This document shows positions 26,355-34,442 of a stretch of 64,000 bases of DNA, piece by piece. Origin of the DNA: Alkalibacillus flavidus (GTDB lineage Bacteria; Bacillota; Bacilli; Bacillales; Alkalibacillaceae). The stretch lies in the NCBI RefSeq assembly GCF_040545925.1, contig NZ_JBEPMX010000003.1:62001-126000 (forward strand), given 5' to 3'. Below the pieces are notes generated by a model. The model saw nothing but the letters and a program-made list of their open reading frames with translations. It was not told the DNA's origin and did not search any database. The position numbers were made by a program, and so were the translations under genes. Within the stretch, counting starts at the first letter, position 1; each line of letters starts with the position of its first letter.

Positions 26355-26634
26355 CTTGATGATGCATTTTATAATCTATGACTAACATGACGATTGCTAT
26401 TCCGAATAACACGATGATATGACCATTGAACGCCCAGCCATCACGCTGCATACTTTCGGTTAAAAAATACGCAATCACCGCGAGCGTAAACAACGTGTTA
26501 AACACACTAAAATAACGGCGCGAGACACCTCGCAAACGATCCACACTATAGACGACAACTAAAACCGCTATAATAATACTAACTAACGTCAGCATAATCG
26601 CCATAACCATCACCCCAATGACCGTACAAAGCAT
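26347..26634 (-). CDS. Small membrane protein, unknown
   Basis: 95 aa with three predicted membrane helices (about 5-30, 42-60, 70-88) separated by a basic loop RLRGVSRRYF. Not recognised. It follows the broken membrane-protein gene (26643-27196) by 8 bp, so both belong to one transcript. The start could also be one of the internal ATGs (VMVMAIM). Confidence 0.55.
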   Translation of the reverse strand: MLCTVIGVMVMAIMLTLVSIIIAVLVVVYSVDRLRGVSRRYFSVFNTLFTLAVIAYFLTESMQRDGWAFNGHIIVLFGIAIVMLVIDYKMHHQEA

Positions 26635-26642
26635 ATGATTTT

Positions 26643-27196
26643 TTACTTACGGACGCTTTTTAACCATTTTACAAACCAAAACGTCGAAAAAGCAATCGCA
26701 AGGTCAATGACAAATAAATACCCATAATGAAAGCGATCAGCCATATGCGTCAACCCAAGCCACGATTCAATCGGTGCTAACACAAACGCGAAAATAGCGC
26801 TCAAAACCGTAATATAAATGTAGTAATTTTTGCCGTGATTCGTACAATATTGATAGACTAACATAAAACCAACTGGTAAGGCAGATGCCACCATCGTGAA
26901 GGCTGACGGCAACATCGTCGTCAGAAAATACATATGTCGATATAATACTTTTATCTCTAAATAATTACTCGTATAATTCCATAACATATGCACGAGCAAT
27001 CCGAAAACATAATCTCAAACAGACGCGACCGATCTATCGCAAAATATAAAATCACTAATGGCGTAATAATTAACACGATATTTAACCAAAAAGGCCAAGA
27101 TGACAGCGATGAATACGCACGCCAATACTCATTAATCAATTGTGTTAATTCATCGGTTCGTTGCAAAATCGCTTGCCAGTAGGATTGTTTTGTCAT
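26643..27196 (-). pseudogene. CBO0543-like membrane protein, frameshifted
   Basis: Two overlapping frames together make one protein. 27196-26957 begins MTKQSYWQAILQRTDELTQL and has one helix up to YFAIDRSRLFEIM. The other frame continues FGLLVHMLWNYTSNYLEIK, HMYFLTTMLPSAFTMVASAL and three more helices, ending VKWLKSVRK. The frame changes at about 27007-27012 within ATGTTTTCGG. The layout resembles CBO0543-family polytopic proteins of Firmicutes (by eye). Either decayed or misread in the T tract. GGGGGA precedes the ATG at 27196. Confidence 0.6.
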
Positions 27197-27272
27197 GACA
27201 ATCCCCCATATGCATCAGATATGATATCATTCTTAATCTGTTGCAATTAGGAGAATTTATGCGCTTAATTTG

Positions 27273-27755
27273 TTACGCCTTCCCGAAACCATCTGGCATC
27301 ACCGCAGCGACGACTAATCCTTTTGCTACGATATCATTATTAGCGTAAACGACCGTATGAACATTGAATTTTTTCGGATGCACTTCTTCCACCTCACCCG
27401 TTACACGCAGTTCAGTGTGTTGCGGTGTCGGTTTTAAAAATTGCACGTTCAGTTCAGCCGTGACAAACCGCGGTGGCTCGACGCCATCTTCAGGTTCATG
27501 ACCTTGTTTACGATGTAACGCAAGCGACGCGGACCCTGTCCCATGACAATCAATTAACGACGCCAACAATCCACCGTATACATACCCCGGAATCGCCGTA
27601 TATGCTTCAGGCGGTTCATACACCGTAAGCGTCTCATCACCATTCCACCCTGTACGGAATCCATGCCCTAACTCATTGTTGCGCCCACAACCAAAACAAT
27701 GCGCCAAATCACTCGGATAATAATCTTGAATCGCATGTTTAATCTCACTCATCAC
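27273..27755 (-). CDS. PaaI-like hotdog-fold thioesterase
   Basis: 160 aa. Hotdog-fold features: CFGCGRNNELGHGF near the N-terminus, VYGGLLASLIDCHGTGSASLA on the central helix and AELNVQFLKPTP, all typical of the YbaW/PaaI thioesterase superfamily. It would hydrolyse an acyl-CoA or related thioester in the cytosol. Monocistronic. The start may be the second ATG (27752). Upstream lies the largest 21-bp repeat array. Confidence 0.78.
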   Translation of the reverse strand: MMSEIKHAIQDYYPSDLAHCFGCGRNNELGHGFRTGWNGDETLTVYEPPEAYTAIPGYVYGGLLASLIDCHGTGSASLALHRKQGHEPEDGVEPPRFVTAELNVQFLKPTPQHTELRVTGEVEEVHPKKFNVHTVVYANNDIVAKGLVVAAVMPDGFGKA

Positions 27756-27839
27756 TCACCCACACCCTTTCTATCATTCTATTCAAAATCTTAACACGAA
27801 ATCTGATACAATAGAAATCATGCACCCACCAGCACATAA

Positions 27840-28124
27840 AGTGCAAGAATCTTTTGTGAAAGTGCTGGAATCATCCTGAAAAGTGCACGAATCTCCCACG
27901 AAACTGCGGGAATCCTTCGCGAAAGTGCAGGAATCATCCCCAAAATTGCAGGAATCCTCAGCAAAAGTGCGTGAATCTCCCGCGAAACTGCGGGAATCCC
28001 TCGCGAAAGTGCACGAATCTCACGCAAAAGTGCTGGAATCATCCTAAAAAGTGCACGAATCTCACGCGAAAGTGCTGGAATCATCCTGAAAAGTGCACGA
28101 ATCTCACGCAAAACTGCAAGAATG
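27840..28124. repeat. 21-bp-period array, GAATC word (13 full units)
   Basis: Thirteen consecutive units, each exactly 21 bp from 27840, then a partial one. Consensus opening A(G/C)TGC(A/T/G)(G/C)GAATC; the other half is variable and ends CGAA or AAA. Subtypes GTGCTGG, GTGCACG and CTGCGGG alternate. It fills the spacer between the divergent thioesterase and YczE genes. The 97-codon minus-strand ORF here is only a consequence of a 21-nt (7-codon) period. Confidence 0.9.
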
Positions 28125-28172
28125 AAAACTCAGTCACATCTATAGAATGAATAAACAGAAAGGCAAGATACA

Positions 28173-28772
28173 ATGGTTTACAAACAGTTTACGATCTTTT
28201 TTATCGGATTATTGATTTTCTCTTACGGCATTGCTTTAGCGATTCAAGTTCAGTACCTCGGCATCCACCCGTGGGACGTTCTTACGATTGCGTTTTATGA
28301 TTTATTCGGATTATCAGTCGGGACGTGGACCGTCATTATTGGTCTTACGATTATTATCTTTACCTTTTTCGCAAGACGTGAATACATCAACATCGGCACC
28401 TTTTTGAATACATTTTTAGTCGGCGTGTTTGTCGATATGTTTTTATACTTACAATGGTTTCCGACAACTGGCTACTTAATCGGAGATATCATGATTATGC
28501 TGCTTGCGATTATCACGATGGGAATCGGTGGCGGTACATATTCGGCTGCTCAAATCGGCCTCGGCCCGCGTGACGGATTTATGCTATCGATTTCTGACAT
28601 GACGGGCAAATCGATTCAGCTCATTCGTATTTACGTCGAATCTGGCGTGTTGCTAGTCGGTCTTGTTTTAGGTGGACCGGCTTTTATTTTTACGTTTATT
28701 TTCACTTTCATTCAGAGTCCAATTTATCAGCGCGTCTTTTTGTCAATCAAACCTTACACCGACCGCGCTTAG
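28173..28772 (+). CDS. YczE/YitT-type integral membrane protein
   Basis: 199 aa with five membrane helices. Characteristic YczE features: LGIHPWDVLTIAFYDLFGLSVGTW, a glycine-rich MGIGGGTYSAAQIGLGPRDGFM and TGKSIQLIRIYVE. In Bacillus, YczE is a membrane protein needed for normal bacillibactin/surfactin output; no biochemical activity is known. Followed after 15 bp by an EamA transporter gene, probably co-transcribed. Confidence 0.78.
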   Translation: MVYKQFTIFFIGLLIFSYGIALAIQVQYLGIHPWDVLTIAFYDLFGLSVGTWTVIIGLTIIIFTFFARREYINIGTFLNTFLVGVFVDMFLYLQWFPTTGYLIGDIMIMLLAIITMGIGGGTYSAAQIGLGPRDGFMLSISDMTGKSIQLIRIYVESGVLLVGLVLGGPAFIFTFIFTFIQSPIYQRVFLSIKPYTDRA

Positions 28773-28787
28773 TAGAGCGGAGATGAC

Positions 28788-29690
28788 ATGATGGTTAAAT
28801 ATTATATGTTTCTTATATTAGTTGTGATGATGTTTTCCGGAAACTTAATCGTCGGGAAAGCTGTATCCGAGCTGCCCCCGATTACGGTCGCCTTCATCCG
28901 CAACGTGATTGCGTTTTTAGTGATCGCGCCACTCGGTTTAAAGCAATTCCGGCAATATTTTGATGTCTTCCGTCGTGACTGGAAACCGTTATTAGGGTTT
29001 GCGTTAACCGGAATCACAACATTTAACGTCCTTATTTATTTATCGCTCAATTACACGACGTCAACGAATGCCGGCATTGTCGAGGCGACAACCCCAGTAT
29101 TCGCAATGATTGTCGGCTATATCTTTTTAAAAGAACGACTGTCTAACCGGCAAATTTTCGGCGTTGCGCTGTCGTTTGTCGGGGCTGTCTGGGTTTTAAT
29201 CGAAGGGTCGATCGAGCGATTATTGGCCTTACAAATTAACCCCGGCGACTTAACGATGTTGCTTGCGATGATTGTTTGGGCATTTTATTCATTATTACTC
29301 AAACAACACAACCATAAATACCCAATCTACGGCGCGATGTTTGCGATGATTGGACTCGGCGCACTCGTCATGATTCCGGTCGTCGCAATCGAGTGGTTAT
29401 TCGTTTTTCCCGGCGCTGAGCTATTTTATGTCGAGAGCATATCAGGACTGCTCTATCTCGGGATCTTCCCGTCAGTTATCGCTCTATATTTTTGGAATTC
29501 AGCCGTGCAAAATCTCGGCCCATCATTATCGAGTGTGTTTTTAAATTTACTCCCCGTTTTCACGACGATCGGCGCGATGATCTTCCTCGGCGAAACCGTA
29601 AGCCTCGCCCAAATCGCAGGCGGTGTAGTCGTCATTACAGGCGTTTTGATCGCGACAAATGTGAGATTGTCGATGTTCAAACGCGGATGA
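28788..29690 (+). CDS. EamA/DMT-family drug/metabolite exporter
   Basis: 300 aa, ten membrane helices in two EamA repeats (about residues 4-135 and 150-290). Typical motifs: SGNLIVGKAVSELPPITVAFIRN, ATTPVFAMIVGYIFLKERLS and LLPVFTTIGAMIFLGETVS. Likely exports an amino acid or small metabolite across the membrane; substrate not predictable. GGAG precedes the ATG; a second ATG follows directly. Confidence 0.85.
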   Translation: MMVKYYMFLILVVMMFSGNLIVGKAVSELPPITVAFIRNVIAFLVIAPLGLKQFRQYFDVFRRDWKPLLGFALTGITTFNVLIYLSLNYTTSTNAGIVEATTPVFAMIVGYIFLKERLSNRQIFGVALSFVGAVWVLIEGSIERLLALQINPGDLTMLLAMIVWAFYSLLLKQHNHKYPIYGAMFAMIGLGALVMIPVVAIEWLFVFPGAELFYVESISGLLYLGIFPSVIALYFWNSAVQNLGPSLSSVFLNLLPVFTTIGAMIFLGETVSLAQIAGGVVVITGVLIATNVRLSMFKRG

Positions 29691-29699
29691 TCGGTGAAT

Positions 29700-29860
29700 T
29701 CGACGATAAAATTGGCAGATCGACGATATATTTCGGAGTTCAACGATAAAATTTGAATTTCGGCGATATATTTTAGGAATTGACGATATTTCTTTGAAAT
29801 CGGCGATAAACCCTGGCGTTCGGCGATATCATCGGGAAATCGACGATATCTCGGTCACGC
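29700..29860. repeat. 20-bp-period array, (C/T)GACGATA word (8 units)
   Basis: Eight units spaced exactly 20 bp, each opening CGACGATA, CGGCGATA, CAACGATA or TGACGATA followed by TWTTTT-like text. Second locus of the same family at 34084-34200; an inverted set lies at 36718-36775. The array begins right at the EamA stop codon and ends before the terminator at 29875. Confidence 0.88.
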
Positions 29861-29874
29861 CATCTTTCAATTGG

Positions 29875-29906
29875 ACACAACGGGCTCGCCCGTTGTGTTC
29901 TTTTTT
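29875..29906 (+). terminator. Strong terminator downstream of the EamA gene
   Basis: Perfect 11-bp stem ACACAACGGGC / GCCCGTTGTGT with a 2-nt gap and a TCTTTTTTT tail, separated from the gene by the repeat array. Confidence 0.9.
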
Positions 29907-29919
29907 TGACCAAAAAATA

Positions 29920-29955
29920 AACCGGTCAGTCCTCAGACTAACCGGTAGCAGTTGT
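29920..29955 (-). terminator. Terminator of the 54-aa membrane protein gene
   Basis: CCGGTCAGTC / GACTAACCGG stem with one mismatch and a CTCA loop; the A-rich left flank is a T tract on the minus strand. Confidence 0.65.
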
Positions 29956-30000
29956 TTCATCTATTTGAATAGTATGAAATAGGTTCTCTATCTAACTCTT

Positions 30001-30165
30001 TTAGCGATGTGCTAGATCCATTTCATTGTCATTATGAACTGGCTCTAGGCGTAGATCGGATTTTTTCTTCTTGATGCGATTCACAACACTATCCACAAAA
30101 TATACAGTCGCTAAAAAGAAAAATACAATCGTTGAAACAAGAATTAAAGATGTTGTCATCTTCAT
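30001..30165 (-). CDS. Small single-span membrane protein (54 aa), unknown
   Basis: Begins at ATG 30165 behind AAAGGGG and reads MKMTTSLILVSTIVFFFLAT..., one membrane helix at about residues 6-27, then a basic stretch NRIKKKKSD and a polar tail ending DLAHR. It has its own terminator and two palindromes just upstream (30186-30201 and 30206-30219), so it is very likely a real gene. No family recognised. Confidence 0.7.
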   Translation of the reverse strand: MKMTTSLILVSTIVFFFLATVYFVDSVVNRIKKKKSDLRLEPVHNDNEMDLAHR

Positions 30166-30185
30166 CTACCCCTTTCCAGTAAATT

Positions 30186-30219
30186 TTATGATATTTCATA
30201 ATTTCCTACTATATAGTAG
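30186..30219. promoter_or_regulatory. Two palindromes upstream of the 54-aa protein gene
   Basis: TTATGA-TATT-TCATAA at 30186-30201 and the 14-bp perfect palindrome CTACTATATAGTAG at 30206-30219, 20-55 bp before the start codon. The second may double as a -10 region. Their position suggests operator sites. Confidence 0.5.
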
Positions 30220-30339
30220 CACATATCTTATTTATTTCAAGTCAAAAAGCTCATTCTTTTAAATTCTTTTGATTCCTGTCACATGCTATCAATTCCTCCA
30301 AATTTGCTAATGGTATCAAGAACGCGCTCGCGACGGCGG

Positions 30340-30353
30340 TGTAAGCGCTATCA
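30340..30353. promoter_or_regulatory. Perfect-consensus cre (CcpA) site
   Basis: TGTAAGCGCTATCA matches the cre consensus TGWAANCGNTNWCA at every fixed position. It is intergenic, 175 bp upstream of the 54-aa protein start; the other neighbour is a 3' end. CcpA control of the small gene is inferred and chance cannot be excluded. Confidence 0.5.
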
Positions 30354-30497
30354 CAAATGATATTTTGGCAAATTTGCAGATATTTGCGGAAATTTAAGCA
30401 TCAAATAGATTTTGTTTTATTCAACAGATCTATACTTTTAAATTCAGCAACATTCACTTACATAATCGTGTATTCTGCAAATTTGCACCTATTATCG

Positions 30498-30592
30498 GCG
30501 AAATCGGCTGCTTATACGGCGATTTTACGCGTCGATACGGCGATAATTCAGATTTTATCGGCGAAATCAGCTTCACATACGGCGAAACGGCC
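30498..30592. repeat. 21-bp-period array, CGGCGAAA/CGGCGATA word
   Basis: Units start at TATCGGCGAAAT and repeat at exactly 21 bp four to five times. The core read on the other strand is ATTTCGCCGTATA, i.e. the same family as 35488-35630 in opposite orientation. The rest of 30220-30497 is AT-rich, with the cre site as its only clear feature. Confidence 0.82.
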
Positions 30593-30647
30593 AAGACCAC
30601 AAAAAAAGCGAAATCCCTCACATTGAGGAACCTCGCTTGTCATGCCA

Positions 30648-31181
30648 TTATGATAAAAAGATAGCGCCATACGAAAGCGCGCCGATAATAACGAACGCGG
30701 GATGAATGTGCCAGCGTTCGAGCGCTAAGAAACTAAGTACGACGAGCAGAATCGTTTGGACGAGCCCTGCTCCTTCATAAGACGTCGCGAAAAATTGGTA
30801 CGCTAACACGCCGAGTAGCACGGCAATCGCTGGGCGGATTAATGTCGTCATCCGCTTCACTTTCGGTGAGTTTTTAAATCGCATCAATAATTTTAATAAA
30901 ATAATCATCGCGACTAAGGACGGAATCACCGTAGCAGCAATGGCGACAACAGCACCGAACACGCCACCAACTTCATAACCGATATACCCTGCCATTTTCG
31001 TCGCGATCGGCCCGGGCAAAGCATTGCCGAGCGCGAGCACTTCACCGAATTCAGGCGTCGTCATCCAGCCGTAACGCTGCACGACTTCATACTCAATAAG
31101 CGGAATCGAGGCTGGGCCACCACCATACCCAACAACCCCTGGTATTAAAAACGCTAAAAATAAATGCCAATACTCGATCAT
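30648..31181 (-). CDS. CHR-family chromate transporter, second half-subunit
   Basis: 177 aa, six membrane helices, a single CHR domain: PGVVGYGGGPASIPLIEYEVV, ALGNALPGPIATKMAGYIGYEVGG, and an alternating C-terminal region. Short-chain CHR proteins act in pairs. This gene overlaps its upstream partner (ATGA) and corresponds to YwrA/YwrB (chr3C/chr3N) of B. subtilis. Probable function: chromate or sulfate-analogue efflux. Confidence 0.85.
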   Translation of the reverse strand: MIEYWHLFLAFLIPGVVGYGGGPASIPLIEYEVVQRYGWMTTPEFGEVLALGNALPGPIATKMAGYIGYEVGGVFGAVVAIAATVIPSLVAMIILLKLLMRFKNSPKVKRMTTLIRPAIAVLLGVLAYQFFATSYEGAGLVQTILLVVLSFLALERWHIHPAFVIIGALSYGAIFLS

Positions 31182-31747
31182 GATGCCTCACCTTCTTTCG
31201 GCGACCGGCGTACGAGCGCATAAATAATGAGTGCCGCAATCAAAATAGCCGGATGAAGCCCAATTAATTCAAACGCAATTAAACTGACAACACTTAGCCC
31301 AACCACGACTGGCCAACCTAGAGCTCTTTGCGACCGGCGCAAGAAATTGAACGCGAGCATAAACAACATCACCCCGACAACCGGCGCGATCGCATTCGTC
31401 ATACCTTGCACGACAGGCGAATCACGATAATTAATGAGCACACTAATAAGCGCAATCATAATGAGCACCGTCGGCAACACGCTTGCAGCCAGAGCTGACG
31501 TCAGTCCCGCATAGCCGCCGACACGATAGCCGATATAACCCGCCATCTTCGTCATGATCGGGCCAGGCAGTGTATTACCAATCGCCAAAATATCCGAAAA
31601 CTCTTCATCATCGAGCCAACCGTAAGTCTCGACAACTTCTTTATGGACGAGCGGAATCGTCGCTGGGCCGCCACCATAACCTAACATACTAGCCCGAAAA
31701 AAGCCGATGAAGATGTCTTTTTGTAAAGCAAAACTCAAGTGCATCAC
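31178..31747 (-). CDS. CHR-family chromate transporter, first half-subunit
   Basis: 189 aa, single CHR domain with the same signature (ASMLGYGGGPATIPLVHKEVV, AIGNTLPGPIMTKMAGYIGYRVGG), about half identical by eye to the next gene. Heteromeric short-chain pairs confer chromate resistance in B. subtilis. Divergent from an Lrp-type regulator; the 125-bp spacer holds both promoters. Confidence 0.85.
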   Translation of the reverse strand: MMHLSFALQKDIFIGFFRASMLGYGGGPATIPLVHKEVVETYGWLDDEEFSDILAIGNTLPGPIMTKMAGYIGYRVGGYAGLTSALAASVLPTVLIMIALISVLINYRDSPVVQGMTNAIAPVVGVMLFMLAFNFLRRSQRALGWPVVVGLSVVSLIAFELIGLHPAILIAALIIYALVRRSPKEGEAS

Positions 31748-31872
31748 CCTTTCTGACGACTCAAAACGATTAAAAAATAACAGAATTATTTATACTTCAG
31801 CTATGATATGACATTTTGCGCCGTTTCTTTTATAATTAAATTAACAATCTCAATTGAAATGTGGTGTTTAGA

Positions 31873-32322
31873 ATGAAATTGAATGATACAGATTTTAAAA
31901 TTTTGAATATCTTAAGTGACAACGGGCGTATGTCTTACGTTGACCTAGCAAAGGAGCTCGGCTTATCCCGTGTTGCGGTTCGCGATCGCATTAATCAAAT
32001 GCAAGAAGCTGGCATCATCGAGAAATTCAGCGTCGTCATCAACTCCGAAAAAGTTGGCAAAGGCGTGTCTGCTTTCTTTAACGTGGACTGTGAGCCGAAT
32101 TCACTCGTCTATGTCGCTGAAAAATTAGCCGATCACCCAAGTGTCGCGAGCTGTTATCAAATGACGGGGCCGAGTACATTACATACACACGTCCTAGTCG
32201 AAGATTTCCAAGCACTTGAAAAATTCATTAACGAAGAACTGTACGCCCTTGAAGGCATTACACGCGTTGAAAGCCACATCTTACTTCGCCGCTTCAAAAG
32301 CCGGACAGGTCTTAAATTATAA
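31873..32322 (+). CDS. Lrp/AsnC-family regulator, YwrC-like
   Basis: 149 aa from the ATG at 31873. N-terminal HTH (DFKILNILSDNGRMSYVDLAKELGLSR...) and a C-terminal RAM-type alpha/beta domain (VSAFFNVDCEP, SCYQMTGPSTLHTHVLVEDF). Lies divergently to the CHR pair and beside a YwrD-type GGT, the same set as ywrABCD of B. subtilis, where YwrC regulates the chromate transporter pair. Amino-acid sensing is the family norm; for this one the signal is not known. Confidence 0.83.
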   Translation: MKLNDTDFKILNILSDNGRMSYVDLAKELGLSRVAVRDRINQMQEAGIIEKFSVVINSEKVGKGVSAFFNVDCEPNSLVYVAEKLADHPSVASCYQMTGPSTLHTHVLVEDFQALEKFINEELYALEGITRVESHILLRRFKSRTGLKL

Positions 32323-32323
32323 G

Positions 32324-32349
32324 AAACAGGCTGACCTATCAGCCTGTTT
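32324..32349. terminator. Bidirectional terminator between ywrC-like and GGT genes
   Basis: Stem AAACAGGCTGA / TCAGCCTGTTT, loop CCTA, T7 tail on the plus strand. Six bases from the convergent stop codon. Confidence 0.88.
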
Positions 32350-32354
32350 TTTTA

Positions 32355-33968
32355 TTACCATGCGGCGACATCGCCATCTGTTCGGTGCTCCGTTCCGCCT
32401 GCTAACACGCCTGTTTCTGGGTCACGCCAAATAATTTGCCCGCGCCCGAACTCATATGGATAGAGTGTTTTTTGAATGTTATGCCCTTTTCGCTGTAACG
32501 CTTGGGCGATATGGTCTGGGAACAACGGCTCGACTTTAACCGTCTTATCTTCGACCCATTGCCACCTCGGTGCATCGAGCGCTGCCTGCGGATTCAGATG
32601 AAAATCGACCGTGTTCATCACGACTTGTGCGTGGCCTTGCGGTTGCATAAAGCCTCCCATCACACCGAATGGCCCCACTGGCTGATCGCCTTTTGATAAA
32701 AAGCCTGGGATAATCGTATGGAACGTCTGCTTCCCTGGTTTAAGGACATTCGCATGATTTTCATCAAACGAGAACGTATGCCCACGATTTTGCATGGCAA
32801 TGCCTGTCCCCGGAATGACAACCCCTGAGCCGAAGCCCATGTAATTACTTTGAATAAACGACACCATATTACCGTCGCCATCAGCCGTTGATAAATAAAC
32901 TGTGCCACCACGCGGCGGTTCACCCGGTTCAGGCTGTAGTGCTTCATCGCCGATAAGTTCGCGGCGTTTTTCCGCATAGTCATCAGACAATAAATCTTCC
33001 ACTGACACGTCCATCTCATCTTTTTGCGTAATATATTCGAGACCGTCAGTGAACGCGAGCTTCATCGCTTCGATTTGTTTATGATACGTCTCGACGCTTT
33101 CTTTTTCATTAAATTCATAGCCTTTTAGCATATTAAGTGCAATGAGAGCGATTAATCCTTGCCCGTTCGGCGGAATCTCCCACACATCATAACCACGATA
33201 ATTCACTTTAATCGGATCTACCCATTGCGGTTTATATCCCGCCAGGTCATCCTTCGTCAAATAGCCGTCATGTTGTTTGAAAAAGTCATCAATCTGATCA
33301 GCTAATTCACCACGGTAAAACGACTCCGCTTTTGTTTCGGCAATCTTGCGTAGTGTTTCTGCGTGACCTTTCGATGACCACATCTCACCCACTTGTGGTG
33401 CACGTCCATCTGGCGCGAAGGTGTCAAACCAATGCTTGAAAATATCGTCTTCAAACGTCTTCGTAAATTTGTTGTAAGCCGCTTGCCAGTGGAATGCTAA
33501 CGTCGGTGACAACGGATAACCTTCCTCAGCATATGTAATCGCCGGCGCCATCACGTCCGTTAAAGGCAATTTACCGAACTTTTCCGACAATTCAGCCCAA
33601 GCTGCAGGCGTACCAGGCACCGTCACCGGCACTTTACCGAACGTCGGCATTTCATCATAGCCCGCTTCTTTTAATTTCTCGACGGAAATATTTTGCGGGG
33701 CATAGCCACTTGCGTTCAAGCCGTGAATTTGACCATCGACCCAAACAAGCGCGAACGCATCCGAACCAATGCCGTTCGATGTTGGTTCTAACACGGTAAG
33801 CGCGGCTGCAGTTGCGATCGCTGCGTCAATCGCGTTACCACCTTGCTTTAAAATATCGCGCCCCGCCTGTGCCGCGAGCGGTTGCGACGTCGCCACCATG
33901 CCGTTACGACCATAAACGACATTTCGACGAGAAGCATACGGATAATATTGCGCATCATATTTTGTCAT
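32355..33968 (-). CDS. Gamma-glutamyltransferase-like Ntn hydrolase (YwrD-like, cytosolic)
   Basis: 537 aa from the ATG at 33968. Ntn-hydrolase precursor: large subunit to about residue 355, then the autoprocessing and nucleophile threonine in PRGGT356VYLSTADGDGN, followed by SNYMGFGSGVV, GMVATSQPLAAQAG near the start and GVMGGFMQPQGHAQ near the end. No signal peptide, unlike secreted GGT; this matches YwrD of B. subtilis. Probably acts on gamma-glutamyl amides or peptides in the cytosol. The GGNAIDAAIATAAALTVLEP block is canonical. Confidence 0.85.
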   Translation of the reverse strand: MTKYDAQYYPYASRRNVVYGRNGMVATSQPLAAQAGRDILKQGGNAIDAAIATAAALTVLEPTSNGIGSDAFALVWVDGQIHGLNASGYAPQNISVEKLKEAGYDEMPTFGKVPVTVPGTPAAWAELSEKFGKLPLTDVMAPAITYAEEGYPLSPTLAFHWQAAYNKFTKTFEDDIFKHWFDTFAPDGRAPQVGEMWSSKGHAETLRKIAETKAESFYRGELADQIDDFFKQHDGYLTKDDLAGYKPQWVDPIKVNYRGYDVWEIPPNGQGLIALIALNMLKGYEFNEKESVETYHKQIEAMKLAFTDGLEYITQKDEMDVSVEDLLSDDYAEKRRELIGDEALQPEPGEPPRGGTVYLSTADGDGNMVSFIQSNYMGFGSGVVIPGTGIAMQNRGHTFSFDENHANVLKPGKQTFHTIIPGFLSKGDQPVGPFGVMGGFMQPQGHAQVVMNTVDFHLNPQAALDAPRWQWVEDKTVKVEPLFPDHIAQALQRKGHNIQKTLYPYEFGRGQIIWRDPETGVLAGGTEHRTDGDVAAW

Positions 33969-34083
33969 TTTGTCATTAACTCCCTTCATTAACTAAACAA
34001 TGATTAAACATTTTTATTAATCCTATCACATTAAGTAAATATAATCGAGTATTTTTGAACAAAAAATTATTTTATATAAATCT

Positions 34084-34200
34084 GGTGATCGACGATATAT
34101 TCTGAATTGCGACGATAAATGTTCTTGATCGACGATAAAACTAGAATTGCGACGATATTTCCGAAAAATCGGCGATAAATCATCATAATCAGCGATACCT
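34084..34200. repeat. 20-bp-period array, CGACGATA word (6 units)
   Basis: Six units spaced 20 bp (TCGACGATA, GCGACGATA, TCGGCGATA, TCAGCGATA), same family as 29700-29860. It lies between the co-directional GGT gene and the small Cys-rich gene. Confidence 0.85.
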
Positions 34201-34222
34201 CAGGCCCGCTTGCATCAAAAAA

Positions 34223-34242
34223 AGAGCGGCTCCCACCACTCT
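34223..34242 (-). terminator. Terminator of the small Cys-rich protein gene
   Basis: Stem AGAGTGG / CCGCTCT read on the minus strand, 6-nt loop, T7 tail. Confidence 0.75.
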
Positions 34243-34245
34243 TCT

Positions 34246-34374
34246 TCATCTCATACATTCAATATTACAATAACCGACGCCGTTACTTGACACCCGACAA
34301 TTCGAACAAAGCGCTTTATTACACGTTCGGCATTTGCCGACCGCACGCTTGTCGCAGTATTGGCACGTCTCCAT
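34246..34374 (-). CDS. Small Cys-rich zinc-finger-like protein (42 aa)
   Basis: METCQYCDKRAVGKCRTCNK..., eight cysteines in CXXC-like pairs plus a terminal Cys in NIECMR, resembling a shortened B-box or zinc-ribbon fold. AGGAGG lies six bases before the ATG at 34374 and a terminator follows, so it is a genuine monocistronic gene. Predicted to bind zinc; partner and role unknown. Confidence 0.7.
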   Translation of the reverse strand: METCQYCDKRAVGKCRTCNKALCSNCRVSSNGVGYCNIECMR

Positions 34375-34442
34375 AGCATGCCTCCTAACACCTATTTTTC
34401 CTTAGTGTATGCAGGAGGCCTATTCGCTATACGCGTTGACCA

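Noticed and set aside
27818..28111. 97-codon minus-strand ORF with repeated Ile-Arg-Ala-Leu/Ile-Pro-Ala-Leu text
   Set aside because: It is the translation of the 21-bp (7-codon) intergenic array; no ribosome site, and other arrays of the same family do not keep this frame open.
27840..28124. CRISPR array
   Set aside because: Repeat units are 21 bp with no separate unique spacers of 30-40 bp, units vary internally, and no cas genes are present.
30357..30626. 89-codon plus-strand ORF over the CGGCGAAA array
   Set aside because: Most of it is the 21-bp repeat; no ribosome site and poor protein composition.
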